From positions 1 through 64,000 of the forward strand of contig JAFEBV010000036.1 of assembly GCA_018242485.1 (NCBI GenBank): a DNA stretch of 64,000 nucleotides, written 5' to 3'. The notes under the pieces are model-generated. The model saw only the letters and a program-made list of their open reading frames with translations. It did no database searches and was not told the DNA's origin. Position numbers and translations under genes: made by a program. This document shows positions 1 to 7,325 of this stretch, piece after piece; the stretch's first letter is position 1; every line of letters begins with the position of its first letter. This DNA comes from Pseudomonadota bacterium. Its GTDB lineage: Bacteria; Pseudomonadota; Gammaproteobacteria; Xanthomonadales; Xanthomonadaceae.

Positions 1-126
1 GGGACTCGGGACTCGGGACTCGGGACTCGGGACTCGGGACTCGGGACTCGGGACTCGGGACTCGGGACTCGGGACTCGGGACTCGGGACTCGGGACTCGG
101 GACTCGGGACTCGGAGCTCGGGATTC
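1..126. repeat. Heptanucleotide tandem array (GGGACTC)n
   Basis: Sixteen perfect copies of GGGACTC fill 1-112, followed by degenerate units (GGAGCTC, GGGATTC). Phrasing of about seven bases appears to fade out to roughly position 165. The array begins at the window edge, so its true length is unknown. The same unit in reverse complement forms a 14-copy array at 21061. Copy number is probably variable by slipped-strand pairing (inference from repeat type). Confidence 0.95.
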
Positions 127-176
127 GGTATTGAGTGAGCAGTGCGTGGTGAACGGTAAGCGGGAAACGCTTTTCC

Positions 177-268
177 CCTTCCCCCGCTTGCGGGGGAAGG
201 CCGGGATGGGGGCGGGTTCTCGTTTCTGCATCCCCCCACCCCAACCCTCCCCCGCAAGCGGGGGAGGG
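177..268. repeat. Paired GC-rich palindromes (REP-like)
   Basis: Two 24-bp near-perfect palindromes, built on CCCCCGC-TT-GCGGGGG (177-200) and CCCCCGC-AA-GCGGGGG (245-268), flank a spacer holding GGGATGGGGG and CCCCCCACCCC. The spacer pieces can also pair, so the whole element could fold into one long hairpin. Related elements occur at 4471-4625 and 7144-7232. Together with the array at 1-126 and the heptads at 322-349 this fills the gene-free first 355 bases. Confidence 0.8.
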
Positions 269-321
269 AGTTGATGGATGAATCACTGATCTGGTATCGG
301 TTACCGTCTGCTGGCGCTTTT

Positions 322-349
322 CTGTCCTCTGTCCTCTGTCCTCTGTCCT
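322..349. repeat. Heptad array (CTGTCCT)4 abutting tatD
   Basis: Four copies of CTGTCCT end a few bases before the tatD start codon. The stretch 338-356, which reaches the A of that ATG, is an exact inverted copy of 7036-7054, TGATCGGAGGACAGAGGAC. The repeat occupies the place of the tatD ribosome-binding site; no ordinary Shine-Dalgarno sequence is visible there. Confidence 0.85.
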
Positions 350-355
350 CCGATC

Positions 356-1174
356 ATGATCGACATCGGCGCCAACCTCACCCATGACAGTTTCGACCAC
401 GACCGCGACGCGGTGCTGGCGCGTGCGCGCGCGGCGGGGGTGACGCGGATGATCGTCACCGGTGCCAGCCGCGAACATTCGCCCAAAGCGCTGGAACTGG
501 CACGCGCGCATCCGGGCGTGCTGTACGCCACCGCCGGCGTGCACCCGCATCACGCCATCGAATACACCCAAGAATGCGATGCGGAAATGCGCGCCTTGCT
601 TGCACAACCGGAAGTGGTCGCGGTGGGCGAATGCGGGCTGGACTACTTCCGCGATTTCGCCCCGCGCCCAGCGCAGCGGCGCGCGTTCGAACGGCAGTTG
701 CAGATCGCCGCCGACCTTGCCGCCCACGGTGCGGGCAAGCCGCTGTTCCTGCACCAGCGCGACGCGCACGCCGATTTCGTGGCGATGCTGAAGAACTTCG
801 CCGGCCGCCTCGGCGCGGCCGTCGTGCACTGCTTCACCGGCAACCGTGACGAACTGTTCGACTGCCTCGATAACGACTGGCACATCGGCATCACCGGCTG
901 GCTGTGCGACGAACGCCGCGGCTTGCACTTGCGCGAACTGGTGAAGCACATCCCCGCCAACAGGCTGATGATCGAAACCGATGCGCCCTACCTGCTGCCG
1001 CGCACGGTCAAACCTGCACCGTCGCATCGGCGCAACGAACCGATGTACCTGGCGCACATCGTCGAAGAACTGGCGCGCGATCGCGGCGAAGCAGTCGAAG
1101 CTACGGCGGCGGCAACGACCACGACCGCGACGGCTTTTTTCAAGTTGCCCGAGGCCCACCCCGCACAACGCTGA
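356..1174 (+). CDS. tatD: TatD family metal-dependent hydrolase (DNase)
   Basis: A 272-residue TIM-barrel metallohydrolase of the TatD DNase family, a cytoplasmic protein linked to 3'-5' exonuclease activity and DNA repair. The N-terminus MIDIGANLTH matches TatD proper, which lacks the HxH start of YcfH/YjjV paralogs. Probable metal ligands are Glu92 in GECGLD, His133 in LFLHQRDAH, His158 in VVHCFTGN and Asp209 in IETDAPYLLP. The C-terminal tail from about residue 245 is Ala/Thr-rich and lacks the usual NxxxLF helix ending seen in E. coli TatD. It is preceded directly by a heptad repeat and is convergent with the downstream lipoprotein gene. No tat genes lie next to it. Confidence 0.93.
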   Translation: MIDIGANLTHDSFDHDRDAVLARARAAGVTRMIVTGASREHSPKALELARAHPGVLYATAGVHPHHAIEYTQECDAEMRALLAQPEVVAVGECGLDYFRDFAPRPAQRRAFERQLQIAADLAAHGAGKPLFLHQRDAHADFVAMLKNFAGRLGAAVVHCFTGNRDELFDCLDNDWHIGITGWLCDERRGLHLRELVKHIPANRLMIETDAPYLLPRTVKPAPSHRRNEPMYLAHIVEELARDRGEAVEATAAATTTTATAFFKLPEAHPAQR

Positions 1175-1191
1175 TCGCTTCGGAGCCTCCC

Positions 1192-1653
1192 TCAATGCGG
1201 CGCGATCTCGCCGCACCCGTGCAGCTCCGCCACGTCCGCTGCGACCACTCGCACGCTCCATGCCCGCCTGCGTCCGCTGACATCGCGGCAGGCGCCGCGT
1301 TGCATCTGCACCTGTAGCGGCGTGTCGCCTGCCGGCAGGTACCAGGTGCCATGGAAATCGAACTGCGATGCCGCGTCTCCGGGCGCGCCACGATCCAGCA
1401 CGAGGTTGGCATTGGTCCAGTGTCCGGACTCATACAGCCGCGCCTCATGGCGGGCACCACGGTCGGCCTGAAGATCGATTTTCCAGTTCACGCCCGTGCC
1501 ATGAAATGCGGGCACCGGGCTGGGCGTGTCGGCCACCGTCGAATCCACCGCAGACGTCCCTTCGGGGATCGCCGGCGCAGGCGTGCTTGCGGGTTCGGCA
1601 CACGCCGTCAGTGCAGCCACCACCACGACCAGAAGGCTCGCTCGCATCGTCAC
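1192..1653 (-). CDS. Small lipoprotein of unknown function
   Basis: A 153-residue protein with a type II signal peptide: positive N-terminus, a Val/Ala hydrophobic core and the lipobox LTAC, so the mature protein should start at the Cys near residue 18. The mature part begins with a Pro/Ser/Thr linker, then a compact domain with two further cysteines near the C-terminus (RGACRDVSGRR, ELHGCGEIAPH), possibly a disulfide. A GTG start at 1653 or the ATG at 1647 are both possible. It follows the YadH-like permease gene by one base and is probably cotranscribed with it. I do not recognise the family. Confidence 0.75.
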   Translation of the reverse strand: MTMRASLLVVVVAALTACAEPASTPAPAIPEGTSAVDSTVADTPSPVPAFHGTGVNWKIDLQADRGARHEARLYESGHWTNANLVLDRGAPGDAASQFDFHGTWYLPAGDTPLQVQMQRGACRDVSGRRRAWSVRVVAADVAELHGCGEIAPH

Positions 1654-1654
1654 C

Positions 1655-2470
1655 TCAACTGCGCAACCCCACGCCGCGCTTGAGCAGCCACAGCCCCAGC
1701 ATCGTCAACGCCGCGACGAAACCCAGCATCAGCACGAACGCCACCCACAGCGGCACGTCGCTCACATTCAGCATGCTGTAGCGGAAGGCGTTGACCATGT
1801 AGAAGATCGGGTTCAGGTGGGTGGCGTGCACCGCCCACGCGGGCAGCAGCTTGATCGAATAGAACACGCCGCCGAGGTAGGTGAGCGGGGTGAGGATGAA
1901 GGTCGGCACGATGGCGATGTCGTCGAACTTCTTCGCGTACACCGCGTTGACGAAGCCGGCCAGCGAGAAGATCACCGCGCCCAGCAGCACCGTGGCCAGC
2001 ATCGCCAGCGGGTGCGGCAGGTGCAGCGGAGTGAAGCACCACGCGATCGCCAGCACGATCGCGCCGACCATCGTCCCGCGCAGCACGCCGCCGGCGACGT
2101 AGCCGCCGAGGATCACCCAGTGCGGCATCGGGCTGACCAGCAGCTCCTCGACGTGGCGACCGAACTTGGCGCTGAAGAACGACGAGGAAATGTTGCCGTA
2201 GGCGTTCTGGATCACCGCCATCATCACCAGTCCGGGGACGATGAACTGCATGTAGGAGATGCCGCCCATGCTGCCGATGCGGCTGCCGATGAGCTGGCCG
2301 AAGATCAGGAAGTACAAGGTCATGGTGATCGCCGGCGGCACCAGCGTCTGCGTCCAGATGCGCAGGATGCGCGTCACCTCGCGGCGGGCGATGGTGCGCA
2401 GGGCGACGAGGTTGGCGCGCAGCGGCGCGACCGGAACCTCGGCAGGCAGGGGCAGTGTGTTCGCCTTCAT
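1655..2470 (-). CDS. yadH: ABC-2 type exporter permease, YadH-like
   Basis: A 271-residue ABC-2 permease closely resembling E. coli YadH by recognition. Shared stretches include RIWTQTLVPPAITMTLYF, GSRIG..SYMQFIVPGLVMM, KFDDIAIVPTFILTPLTYLG and the C-terminal RGVGLRS. Six hydrophobic segments are readable. It would form the membrane part of an inner-membrane ABC exporter with the ATPase encoded just upstream; the start codon overlaps the ATPase stop in ATGA (2467-2470). The substrate of YadGH-type transporters is not settled. The ATG at 2470 is chosen because the longer reading frame upstream is only a shadow of the ATPase gene. Confidence 0.92.
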   Translation of the reverse strand: MKANTLPLPAEVPVAPLRANLVALRTIARREVTRILRIWTQTLVPPAITMTLYFLIFGQLIGSRIGSMGGISYMQFIVPGLVMMAVIQNAYGNISSSFFSAKFGRHVEELLVSPMPHWVILGGYVAGGVLRGTMVGAIVLAIAWCFTPLHLPHPLAMLATVLLGAVIFSLAGFVNAVYAKKFDDIAIVPTFILTPLTYLGGVFYSIKLLPAWAVHATHLNPIFYMVNAFRYSMLNVSDVPLWVAFVLMLGFVAALTMLGLWLLKRGVGLRS

Positions 2471-3429
2471 GCGCTCGCTCCCTGCGCGGCGGCGCCCTCG
2501 CCGGTCAGGCGCACAAACAATTCCTCCAGCCGGTTGGACTTGGTGCGCATCGAGCGCACGCGGATGCCGGATGCATTCAAGGCCGCAAACACGCGGTTCA
2601 GATCCATCGCCCGCGGCATGTCCAGCCCGAGCGTGTGCGCATCCAGAGCCTGCAGGCAGGCCCCTTCGATGCACGGCAGTTGCGCCGGCATGTCGCCGTC
2701 GATGTCGAACAGGAAACCCTCCACATCCAGCCGCGCCAGCAGCGACTTGATCGGCCCGCGCTCGACGATGCGCCCGTGGTCGATGATGGCGAGGTTGCGG
2801 CACAGGTTCTCGGCTTCCTCCAGATAATGCGTGGTGAGGATGACCGTGGTGCCGGCGGCGTTGACCTCGCGCAGGGTCTTCCACATGCCGCGACGGATCT
2901 CGATGTCCACGCCGGCGGTGGGCTCGTCGAGGATCAACAGGCGCGGCCGGGTCATCATCGCGCGAGCGATCATGAGCCTTCTTTTCATGCCGCCGGAGAG
3001 CGTGCGCGAGATGGCATGCGCCTTCTCCGTCAACTGCGCCCGCGCCAGTTCTTGTTCCGCGCGCTGCATCGCCTCGATTCGCGGCACGCCGTAGAAGCCG
3101 GCGTAGTTGCCGAGGATGTCGCGCGGCTGTTCGAACATGTTGAAGTTGATTTCCTGCGGCACCAGCCCGATCTGTCGCATGCAGGCGCTGCGGTCGGCGT
3201 CGAGGTCGATGCCGCACACGCGCACCTGCCCCGAGGTTTTGTTGACCAGCGAGCTGACGATGCCGATCAGGGTGGACTTACCGGCGCCGTTGGGGCCGAG
3301 CAAGGCGAAGAAATCGCCGTGCTCCACGCGCAGGCAAACGCCATCGAGCGCCTTCACGCCGCTGGCATAGACCTTGCGCAGATCGGTGATTTCCAGCGCG
3401 GGGGCGGGATCGGCGGAACACTCTGTCAT
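2467..3429 (-). CDS. yadG: ABC exporter ATP-binding protein, YadG-like
   Basis: A 320-residue ABC ATPase. Walker A is GPNGAGKST at about 45-53, followed by a Q-loop (VPQEINFN), the signature LSGGMKRR, Walker B LLILDEPTAGVD and the H-loop LTTHY. The family places it with YadG, the ATPase partner of YadH. A C-terminal extension of about 80 residues after the ABC core resembles accessory domains of this class. ATG 3429 is chosen since MTECSADP leads directly into the conserved ALEITDLRKVY strand; a GTG five codons upstream is possible. The gene is divergent from the flavin reductase gene across a gap of about 95 bp that must hold both promoters. Confidence 0.93.
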   Translation of the reverse strand: MTECSADPAPALEITDLRKVYASGVKALDGVCLRVEHGDFFALLGPNGAGKSTLIGIVSSLVNKTSGQVRVCGIDLDADRSACMRQIGLVPQEINFNMFEQPRDILGNYAGFYGVPRIEAMQRAEQELARAQLTEKAHAISRTLSGGMKRRLMIARAMMTRPRLLILDEPTAGVDIEIRRGMWKTLREVNAAGTTVILTTHYLEEAENLCRNLAIIDHGRIVERGPIKSLLARLDVEGFLFDIDGDMPAQLPCIEGACLQALDAHTLGLDMPRAMDLNRVFAALNASGIRVRSMRTKSNRLEELFVRLTGEGAAAQGASA

Positions 3430-3525
3430 GGGGGCCGTGGGCACGCGATTCGGGCCGGAAAGCACGCGGGGCGGTAGTATATCGGGCCGGCCGCACGCAT
3501 CGCGGCAACGCTCTGTCGAGGATTT

Positions 3526-4275
3526 GTGCCCGTCCACTTCCCCCTGAAACTCGTGTCGAGCCGCATGCTTGCGCCGACCGTGCGCCACCTGGCCTTCGTG
3601 CGCGACGACGGACAGCCGCTGGATTTCATCCCCGGCCAGTTCCTGCAGGTGCATTTCCACTACGAGGACGGCAGCGCGACCAAGCGCAGCTACTCGGTGG
3701 CGACCATCCACGACCACGCGCTGGGGCCGGGCGAGAACGTGGAGATCGCGGTCAGCTACGTGGCCGGCGGCGCGGCGACCAAACTCTTCGAGGCACTCCC
3801 GGAAGGCGGGCGCATCGAGGCCAGCGGCCCCTACGGGCGCTTCTGCCTCGGCGCTGCCGACGCCAACCAACGCTACCTGCTGATCGGCACCGGCACCGGC
3901 ATCACCCCGTATCGCGCGATGCTGCCGCAGTTGGCGCAGGCCATGACCGAGCGCGGCATCGAGGTGGTGCTGCTGTTCGGCGCGCGCCGTCCGGAAGAGT
4001 TGTTGTATGCCGATGACTTCCGCGCCTTCGCTACCGCGCATCCGGGTTTCCGCTTCGTGCCGTGTTTCTCGCGCGATCTGCCGACCGATCCGCATCCTGA
4101 CGTGCGCCACGGCTACGTGCAGACCGCGCTGGCCGAATTCGCACCCGATCCCGCGCGCGACATCGCCTACCTGTGCGGCAATCCGTTGATGGTCGATGCC
4201 TGCTTCGAGGCGCTCAAGACCGCCGGCCTGCCAGTGCCGCATATTCGCCGCGAAAAATACATCAGCGGCAAGTGA
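3526..4275 (+). CDS. Ferredoxin--NADP(+) reductase-like flavoprotein
   Basis: A 249-residue FNR-superfamily oxidoreductase that would move electrons between NAD(P)H and a redox partner in the cytoplasm. The FAD-binding barrel includes KRSYSVA at 53-59, the RxYS flavin motif. The NAD(P) domain has IGTGTGITPYRAML and the CGNP motif in YLCGNPLMVD. The C-terminus ends IRREKYISGK without a long tail, as in bacterial-type ferredoxin/flavodoxin reductases. The start is GTG 3526 with GAGGA a few bases upstream. No ferredoxin gene is adjacent, so the partner is unknown; a related flavin reductase role cannot be excluded. Confidence 0.87.
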   Translation: MPVHFPLKLVSSRMLAPTVRHLAFVRDDGQPLDFIPGQFLQVHFHYEDGSATKRSYSVATIHDHALGPGENVEIAVSYVAGGAATKLFEALPEGGRIEASGPYGRFCLGAADANQRYLLIGTGTGITPYRAMLPQLAQAMTERGIEVVLLFGARRPEELLYADDFRAFATAHPGFRFVPCFSRDLPTDPHPDVRHGYVQTALAEFAPDPARDIAYLCGNPLMVDACFEALKTAGLPVPHIRREKYISGK

Positions 4276-4287
4276 CGACAGGATGTC

Positions 4288-4455
4288 GTCATCCCGTGCA
4301 GGCCATGGATGGCCGTTGACACGGGATCCAGTTCCTTCTGGATGGCGTCATCCCGTGCAGGCCATGGATGGCCGTTGACACGGGATCCAGTTCCTTCTGG
4401 ATGGCGTCATCCCGTGCAGCACATGGACGTGCGACACGGGATCGAGACTCTCATC
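4288..4455. repeat. 59-bp palindromic tandem repeats
   Basis: Two nearly identical 59-bp units begin at 4288 and 4347, and a third, diverged and shortened, begins at 4406; a fourth start (CATCCCGTGCAG) follows near 4453. Each full unit carries nested inverted repeats: TCCCGTG with CACGGGA outside, GGCCAT with ATGGCC inside, then a second hairpin ATCCAG...CTGGAT. Transcripts would fold into strings of hairpins. The GTCATCCCG...CGGGATCCAG frame resembles a widespread proteobacterial intergenic repeat, also seen once at 37343. Confidence 0.9.
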
Positions 4456-4470
4456 CCGTGCAGAGTCATC

Positions 4471-4625
4471 GCTCCCTCCCCCGCTTGCGGGGGGTGATGA
4501 GGCGCGACTACGAACTGCCTGTGGCAGTTCGTGCGCCGAAGAACGCCCGGTAGGGCCGGTTGGTTGGGGTGGGGGCATGGGCGCGACACCCCCCATCCCA
4601 GCCTTCCCCCGCAAGCGGGGGAAGG
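4471..4625. repeat. Paired GC-rich palindromes (REP-like)
   Basis: A palindrome built on CCCCCGCTTGCGGGGGG at 4476-4494 and a second on CCCCCGCAAGCGGGGG at 4602-4625 bracket about 105 bp. The spacer contains GTTGGGGTGGGGGCATGG and the complementary CCCCCCATCCCAG. This is the same paired layout as 177-268 and 7144-7232. With the 59-bp repeats it fills most of the gene-free stretch 4276-4873. Positions 4626-4770 show nothing recognisable. Confidence 0.8.
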
Positions 4626-4772
4626 GGCTAAAGCCGTCGCGGTCGGAGGTGTAACGATCAATCATTCCCTCATGGACAGTCGAGATCGTTCCAGACTGCG
4701 CAAGTTCATGTCCCAATCCGAGAACCGGTGAACGACGACGATGACAGCGGTGGTTTCGCCTCCGCACATGTA

Positions 4773-4832
4773 AAGCATGCTTGACATATGGCGAGTCACC
4801 GCGTACCTTGCGCTTGTCAAGCATCCTTGACA
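4773..4832 (+). promoter_or_regulatory. Promoter with flanking direct-repeat operators
   Basis: TTGACA (4781-4786), a 17-bp gap and TACCTT (4804-4809) form a good sigma-70 promoter for the membrane protein/XRE pair. The 14-mers AAGCATGCTTGACA (4773-4786) and AAGCATCCTTGACA (4819-4832) differ at one base and sit 46 bp apart. One overlaps the -35 box and the other lies just past the expected start site. That arrangement suggests autoregulation by the downstream XRE protein (inference). Confidence 0.65.
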
Positions 4833-4873
4833 CACCACCACCGCCGACGCGGCTGCACCACAGGATCGCCGTC

Positions 4874-5284
4874 ATGACCACGCTCACCGAGAAGCAATAC
4901 CGTCTGCGTTCCATCATCATGATGGTGCTTTACGTCGTTTTGATGCTGACGATCTTCCCGCTGGCCAAACACGCCGATGCCGCGACCGTGCGTGCAGCGT
5001 TGGCACTGGCCTGCGTGGCGCCGGTGGTCGCGGTAATCTGGATGATGATGCAGCGGATCATGGGCAGCGACGAGTTGCAGCAGCGCCTGCACATGCTGGC
5101 CTTGAGCGCGGCCACCGGCATCGTCGCCGCGGCGAGCCTGCTGGCCGGCTTCCTGCAGACGGTGCATGTGATCGCCGTGGATGGCGACGCGCTGATCTGG
5201 GTATTTCCCGCTCTGTGCATCGTCTACGGCGTGAGCCACCTGATATTCAAACGCCGCTACGGTGGCGCGGGCTGCGAGGGATGA
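4874..5284 (+). CDS. Small integral membrane protein of unknown function
   Basis: A 136-residue protein with four hydrophobic segments (about 13-30, 41-60, 75-95 and 105-125) and a short charged C-terminal tail with KRRYGG. It resembles membrane proteins commonly encoded before a small XRE regulator, but I cannot assign a function. The start ATG 4874 is chosen because it begins a soluble MTTLTEKQYR leader before the first helix and lies about 65 bp downstream of a clear -10 box. Its stop overlaps the start of the regulator gene in ATGA, implying translational coupling and a shared role, perhaps the regulator sensing the membrane through this protein. Confidence 0.8.
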   Translation: MTTLTEKQYRLRSIIMMVLYVVLMLTIFPLAKHADAATVRAALALACVAPVVAVIWMMMQRIMGSDELQQRLHMLALSAATGIVAAASLLAGFLQTVHVIAVDGDALIWVFPALCIVYGVSHLIFKRRYGGAGCEG

Positions 5285-5481
5285 AAAACCTCGTGCGCGA
5301 GTTGCGCGAGCAGCGCGCCTGGTCGCAGGGCGAACTGGGCGAGCGGCTCGATGTTTCGCGGCAGACCATCAATGCCATCGAAACCGGGAAGTACGATCCT
5401 TCGCTGCCATTGGCCTTTCGCATCGCCCGCTTGTTCCGCTCCCCCATCGAATCGATCTTCACGCCCGGAAAGGATGTTTGA
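5281..5481 (+). CDS. XRE-family HTH regulator, minimal
   Basis: A 66-residue DNA-binding protein that is essentially only a Cro/C1-type helix-turn-helix: WSQGELGERLDVSRQTINAIE is the HTH, followed by KYDPSLPLAFRIARLF and FTPGKD at the end. This size and ending are typical of YozG/SdpR-like regulators paired with a membrane protein. Its start overlaps the stop of the membrane protein gene, and three bases separate its stop from the GTG of the hydrolase gene. The direct repeats around the promoter at 4773-4832 are its most likely operators (inference). Confidence 0.9.
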   Translation: MKNLVRELREQRAWSQGELGERLDVSRQTINAIETGKYDPSLPLAFRIARLFRSPIESIFTPGKDV

Positions 5482-5484
5482 GCC

Positions 5485-7038
5485 GTGACCCAACGCAACC
5501 TGCTGCGTATCGTCCTCGCCATTGGCGCCGTCGGTTATCTGGCGTACTCGCTGCTCGCGCACCGCCACGATGCCGCGCCCACGCGCACGGCGTCCGCCAG
5601 CGAACAACTTCCACCGCCGCCGCCACGCAAGCTCGGCGCGCTCGCGTTCTCGCCCTGCACGTTGTCGTCCAAACTCGCGCCCAGCGCAGTGGCCGCGCAA
5701 TGCAGCCATCTGGACGTGCCCGAGGATCGCGCGCATCCAAACGGGCGGACGATCCGTCTGGCGATCGCCTGGCTGCCAGCGCGCGACGACGATGCCGCGC
5801 CCGATCCGGTGTTCATGCTCGCCGGCGGGCCGGGGCAATCGGCGCTGGAAACCTATCCGCTCGCGGCACCGGCATTCGAGGAAACGCGCAAGAAGCGCAA
5901 CCTGATCCTGGTCGATCAGCGCGGCACCGGGCAGTCGCATCCGCTGGCCTGCAAGCAGACCGACACGGCCACGGGCGATGGCACCCAAGGCGCGGCGGAC
6001 GATCCGGCGACGATCCGTCGCCTGACCACGCAATGCCGCGACGTGTTGGCCAGGGACGCCGACCTGCGTTTCTACACCACCACCGATGCGATCGCCGACC
6101 TCGACGCGGTGCGAGCGGCGATCGGCGCGGACCAAATCGATCTGGTCGGCATTTCCTACGGCACCCGCGTCGCCCAGCAATACGCACGCACCTATGCAGC
6201 GCACACCCGTGCGGTGGTGCTCGATTCGGTCGCGCCCAACGAGCTGATCTTCGGCAACGATTTCGCCCGCAATCTCGGCGATGCGCTGGCGCTGGAATTC
6301 GCGCAGTGCGCGCAGATCCCTGCCTGCAAGGCGCGCATGGGCGATCCGCTGCAAACGCTCGATCACCTGCTCGCCCAGCTCGCCGCGCAACCGCAAGCCG
6401 TCGCATACGCCGACCCGCTGACCGGCGAATATCAGCAAGGCAAGCTCACCCGTGCCGACGTGGCGATGCTGGCGCGCATGTATGCCTACCAGCCGATCGC
6501 GCTGGCGACCCTGCCGCTGGCGTTGAGCGAGGCGATGAAGGGCCACTACGCCGCGCTGAAAGCGCAATCGCAGATGCTCTCAGGCAGCCTCGTCGATTCG
6601 ATGACGACCGGCATGCAGTTGTCGGTGATCTGCACCGAGGACGCCGATGGCCTGAAGACCGACCCAGCGCAGGCCGGCAGCGTGCTCGGCAACCTGCTGG
6701 TGACGACCTTGCAGGCGCAGTGCGCGATCTGGCCGCATGGGTCGCGTCCTGCCGATTTCCACCAGCCACTGGTCAGCGACCTGCCCATTCTCGTGCTCGA
6801 AGGCCAGTTCGATCCGGTCACCCCGCCGCGCTACGGCGAGCAGGTGGTGAAAAATCTCAAGAACGGCCGTTTGCTGATCCTGCGCGGACAAGGCCACAAC
6901 GTGATGGGCGTGGGCTGTACACCCAAGCTGATGGCGCGTTTCCTCGACACCGCCGATGCGAAGTCGCTCGACGCGACATGCCTCGACGCCCTGCCTGCCA
7001 CCCCGCCGTTCACCAGCTACAACGGCTGGGAGCCGTGA
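5485..7038 (+). CDS. Secreted alpha/beta hydrolase, S33/TAP-like peptidase
   Basis: A 517-residue alpha/beta hydrolase of the tripeptidyl aminopeptidase-like group. A single N-terminal hydrophobic segment (about 5-24) indicates export or a membrane anchor, followed by a Pro-rich linker. Conserved elements are the oxyanion turn AGGPGQSA, the DQRGTGQS block, the nucleophile elbow GISYGT with Ser224, and a C-terminal TAP-like region with GQFDPVTPP (Asp) and GQGHNVMG (His). Several cysteines (SPCTLSS, AAQCSH, TQCRDVL, QCAQIPACKA) suggest disulfides outside the cytoplasm. The start is GTG 5485, three bases after the XRE stop. It likely releases N-terminal peptides or hydrolyses related amides or esters; the substrate is unknown. 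Confidence 0.88.
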   Translation: MTQRNLLRIVLAIGAVGYLAYSLLAHRHDAAPTRTASASEQLPPPPPRKLGALAFSPCTLSSKLAPSAVAAQCSHLDVPEDRAHPNGRTIRLAIAWLPARDDDAAPDPVFMLAGGPGQSALETYPLAAPAFEETRKKRNLILVDQRGTGQSHPLACKQTDTATGDGTQGAADDPATIRRLTTQCRDVLARDADLRFYTTTDAIADLDAVRAAIGADQIDLVGISYGTRVAQQYARTYAAHTRAVVLDSVAPNELIFGNDFARNLGDALALEFAQCAQIPACKARMGDPLQTLDHLLAQLAAQPQAVAYADPLTGEYQQGKLTRADVAMLARMYAYQPIALATLPLALSEAMKGHYAALKAQSQMLSGSLVDSMTTGMQLSVICTEDADGLKTDPAQAGSVLGNLLVTTLQAQCAIWPHGSRPADFHQPLVSDLPILVLEGQFDPVTPPRYGEQVVKNLKNGRLLILRGQGHNVMGVGCTPKLMARFLDTADAKSLDATCLDALPATPPFTSYNGWEP

Positions 7039-7070
7039 TCGGAGGACAGAGGACGGAAGACAGAGGACAG
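7036..7070. repeat. Heptad array (AGGACAG)n, inverse of 322-349
   Basis: About four units of AGGACAG with single substitutions occupy 7043-7070. The first 19 bases, which include the hydrolase stop codon, are the exact reverse complement of 338-356 upstream of tatD. The two therefore form a 19-bp inverted repeat about 6.7 kb apart. Confidence 0.85.
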
Positions 7071-7143
7071 AAGGTGATCCGTCAACAGTAGTCCGGACTC
7101 CCTATATCGATGATCCACGAAGGCCGAGGTCGTGCAGTAACAA

Positions 7144-7232
7144 CTCCCTCCCCCACCTGCGGGGGAGGGCTGGGGTGGGGGCATCACCGAGACACATCCC
7201 CCCATCCCGACCTTCCCCCGCAAGCGGGGGAA
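7144..7232. repeat. Paired GC-rich palindromes (REP-like)
   Basis: A CCCTCCCCC...GGGGGAGGG palindrome at 7147-7168 is followed by CTGGGGTGGGGGCATC, then the complementary CCCCCCATCCCGACC, then a CCCCCGCAAGCGGGGG palindrome ending at 7232. It has the same paired layout as the elements at 177 and 4471. It lies in the 287-bp gap before the NatA-like gene and is unlikely to be a simple terminator, since no T-run follows. Confidence 0.8.
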
Positions 7233-7283
7233 GGAGACTTGCCAAGCCCTGCCACTCGCCACTCACTGCCCGCTTCCCCAGTT

Positions 7284-7311
7284 CTCAATCCCCAATCTCC
7301 AATCCCCATTC
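7284..7311. repeat. Degenerate heptad array (CCAATCC)n
   Basis: Consecutive seven-base units TCAATCC, CCAATCT, CCAATCC and CCATTCC run up to 15 bp before the NatA-like start codon. No clear Shine-Dalgarno site is seen there. This is a third unit type with the same 7-bp period, again placed directly in front of a gene. Confidence 0.7.
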
Positions 7312-7325
7312 CCACCCCTACCGCC

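Noticed and set aside
1..112. Possible CRISPR or telomere-like array
   Set aside because: It is a simple heptanucleotide tandem repeat with no spacers; a second array in the chromosome interior argues against a telomere.
1526..2827. A 433-codon plus-strand frame
   Set aside because: It is antisense to the YadH/YadG genes; the composition is His/Arg/Gln-rich and typical of a shadow.
4288..4455. Possible CRISPR array
   Set aside because: Units are contiguous 59-bp tandem copies without unique spacers, and no cas gene is near.
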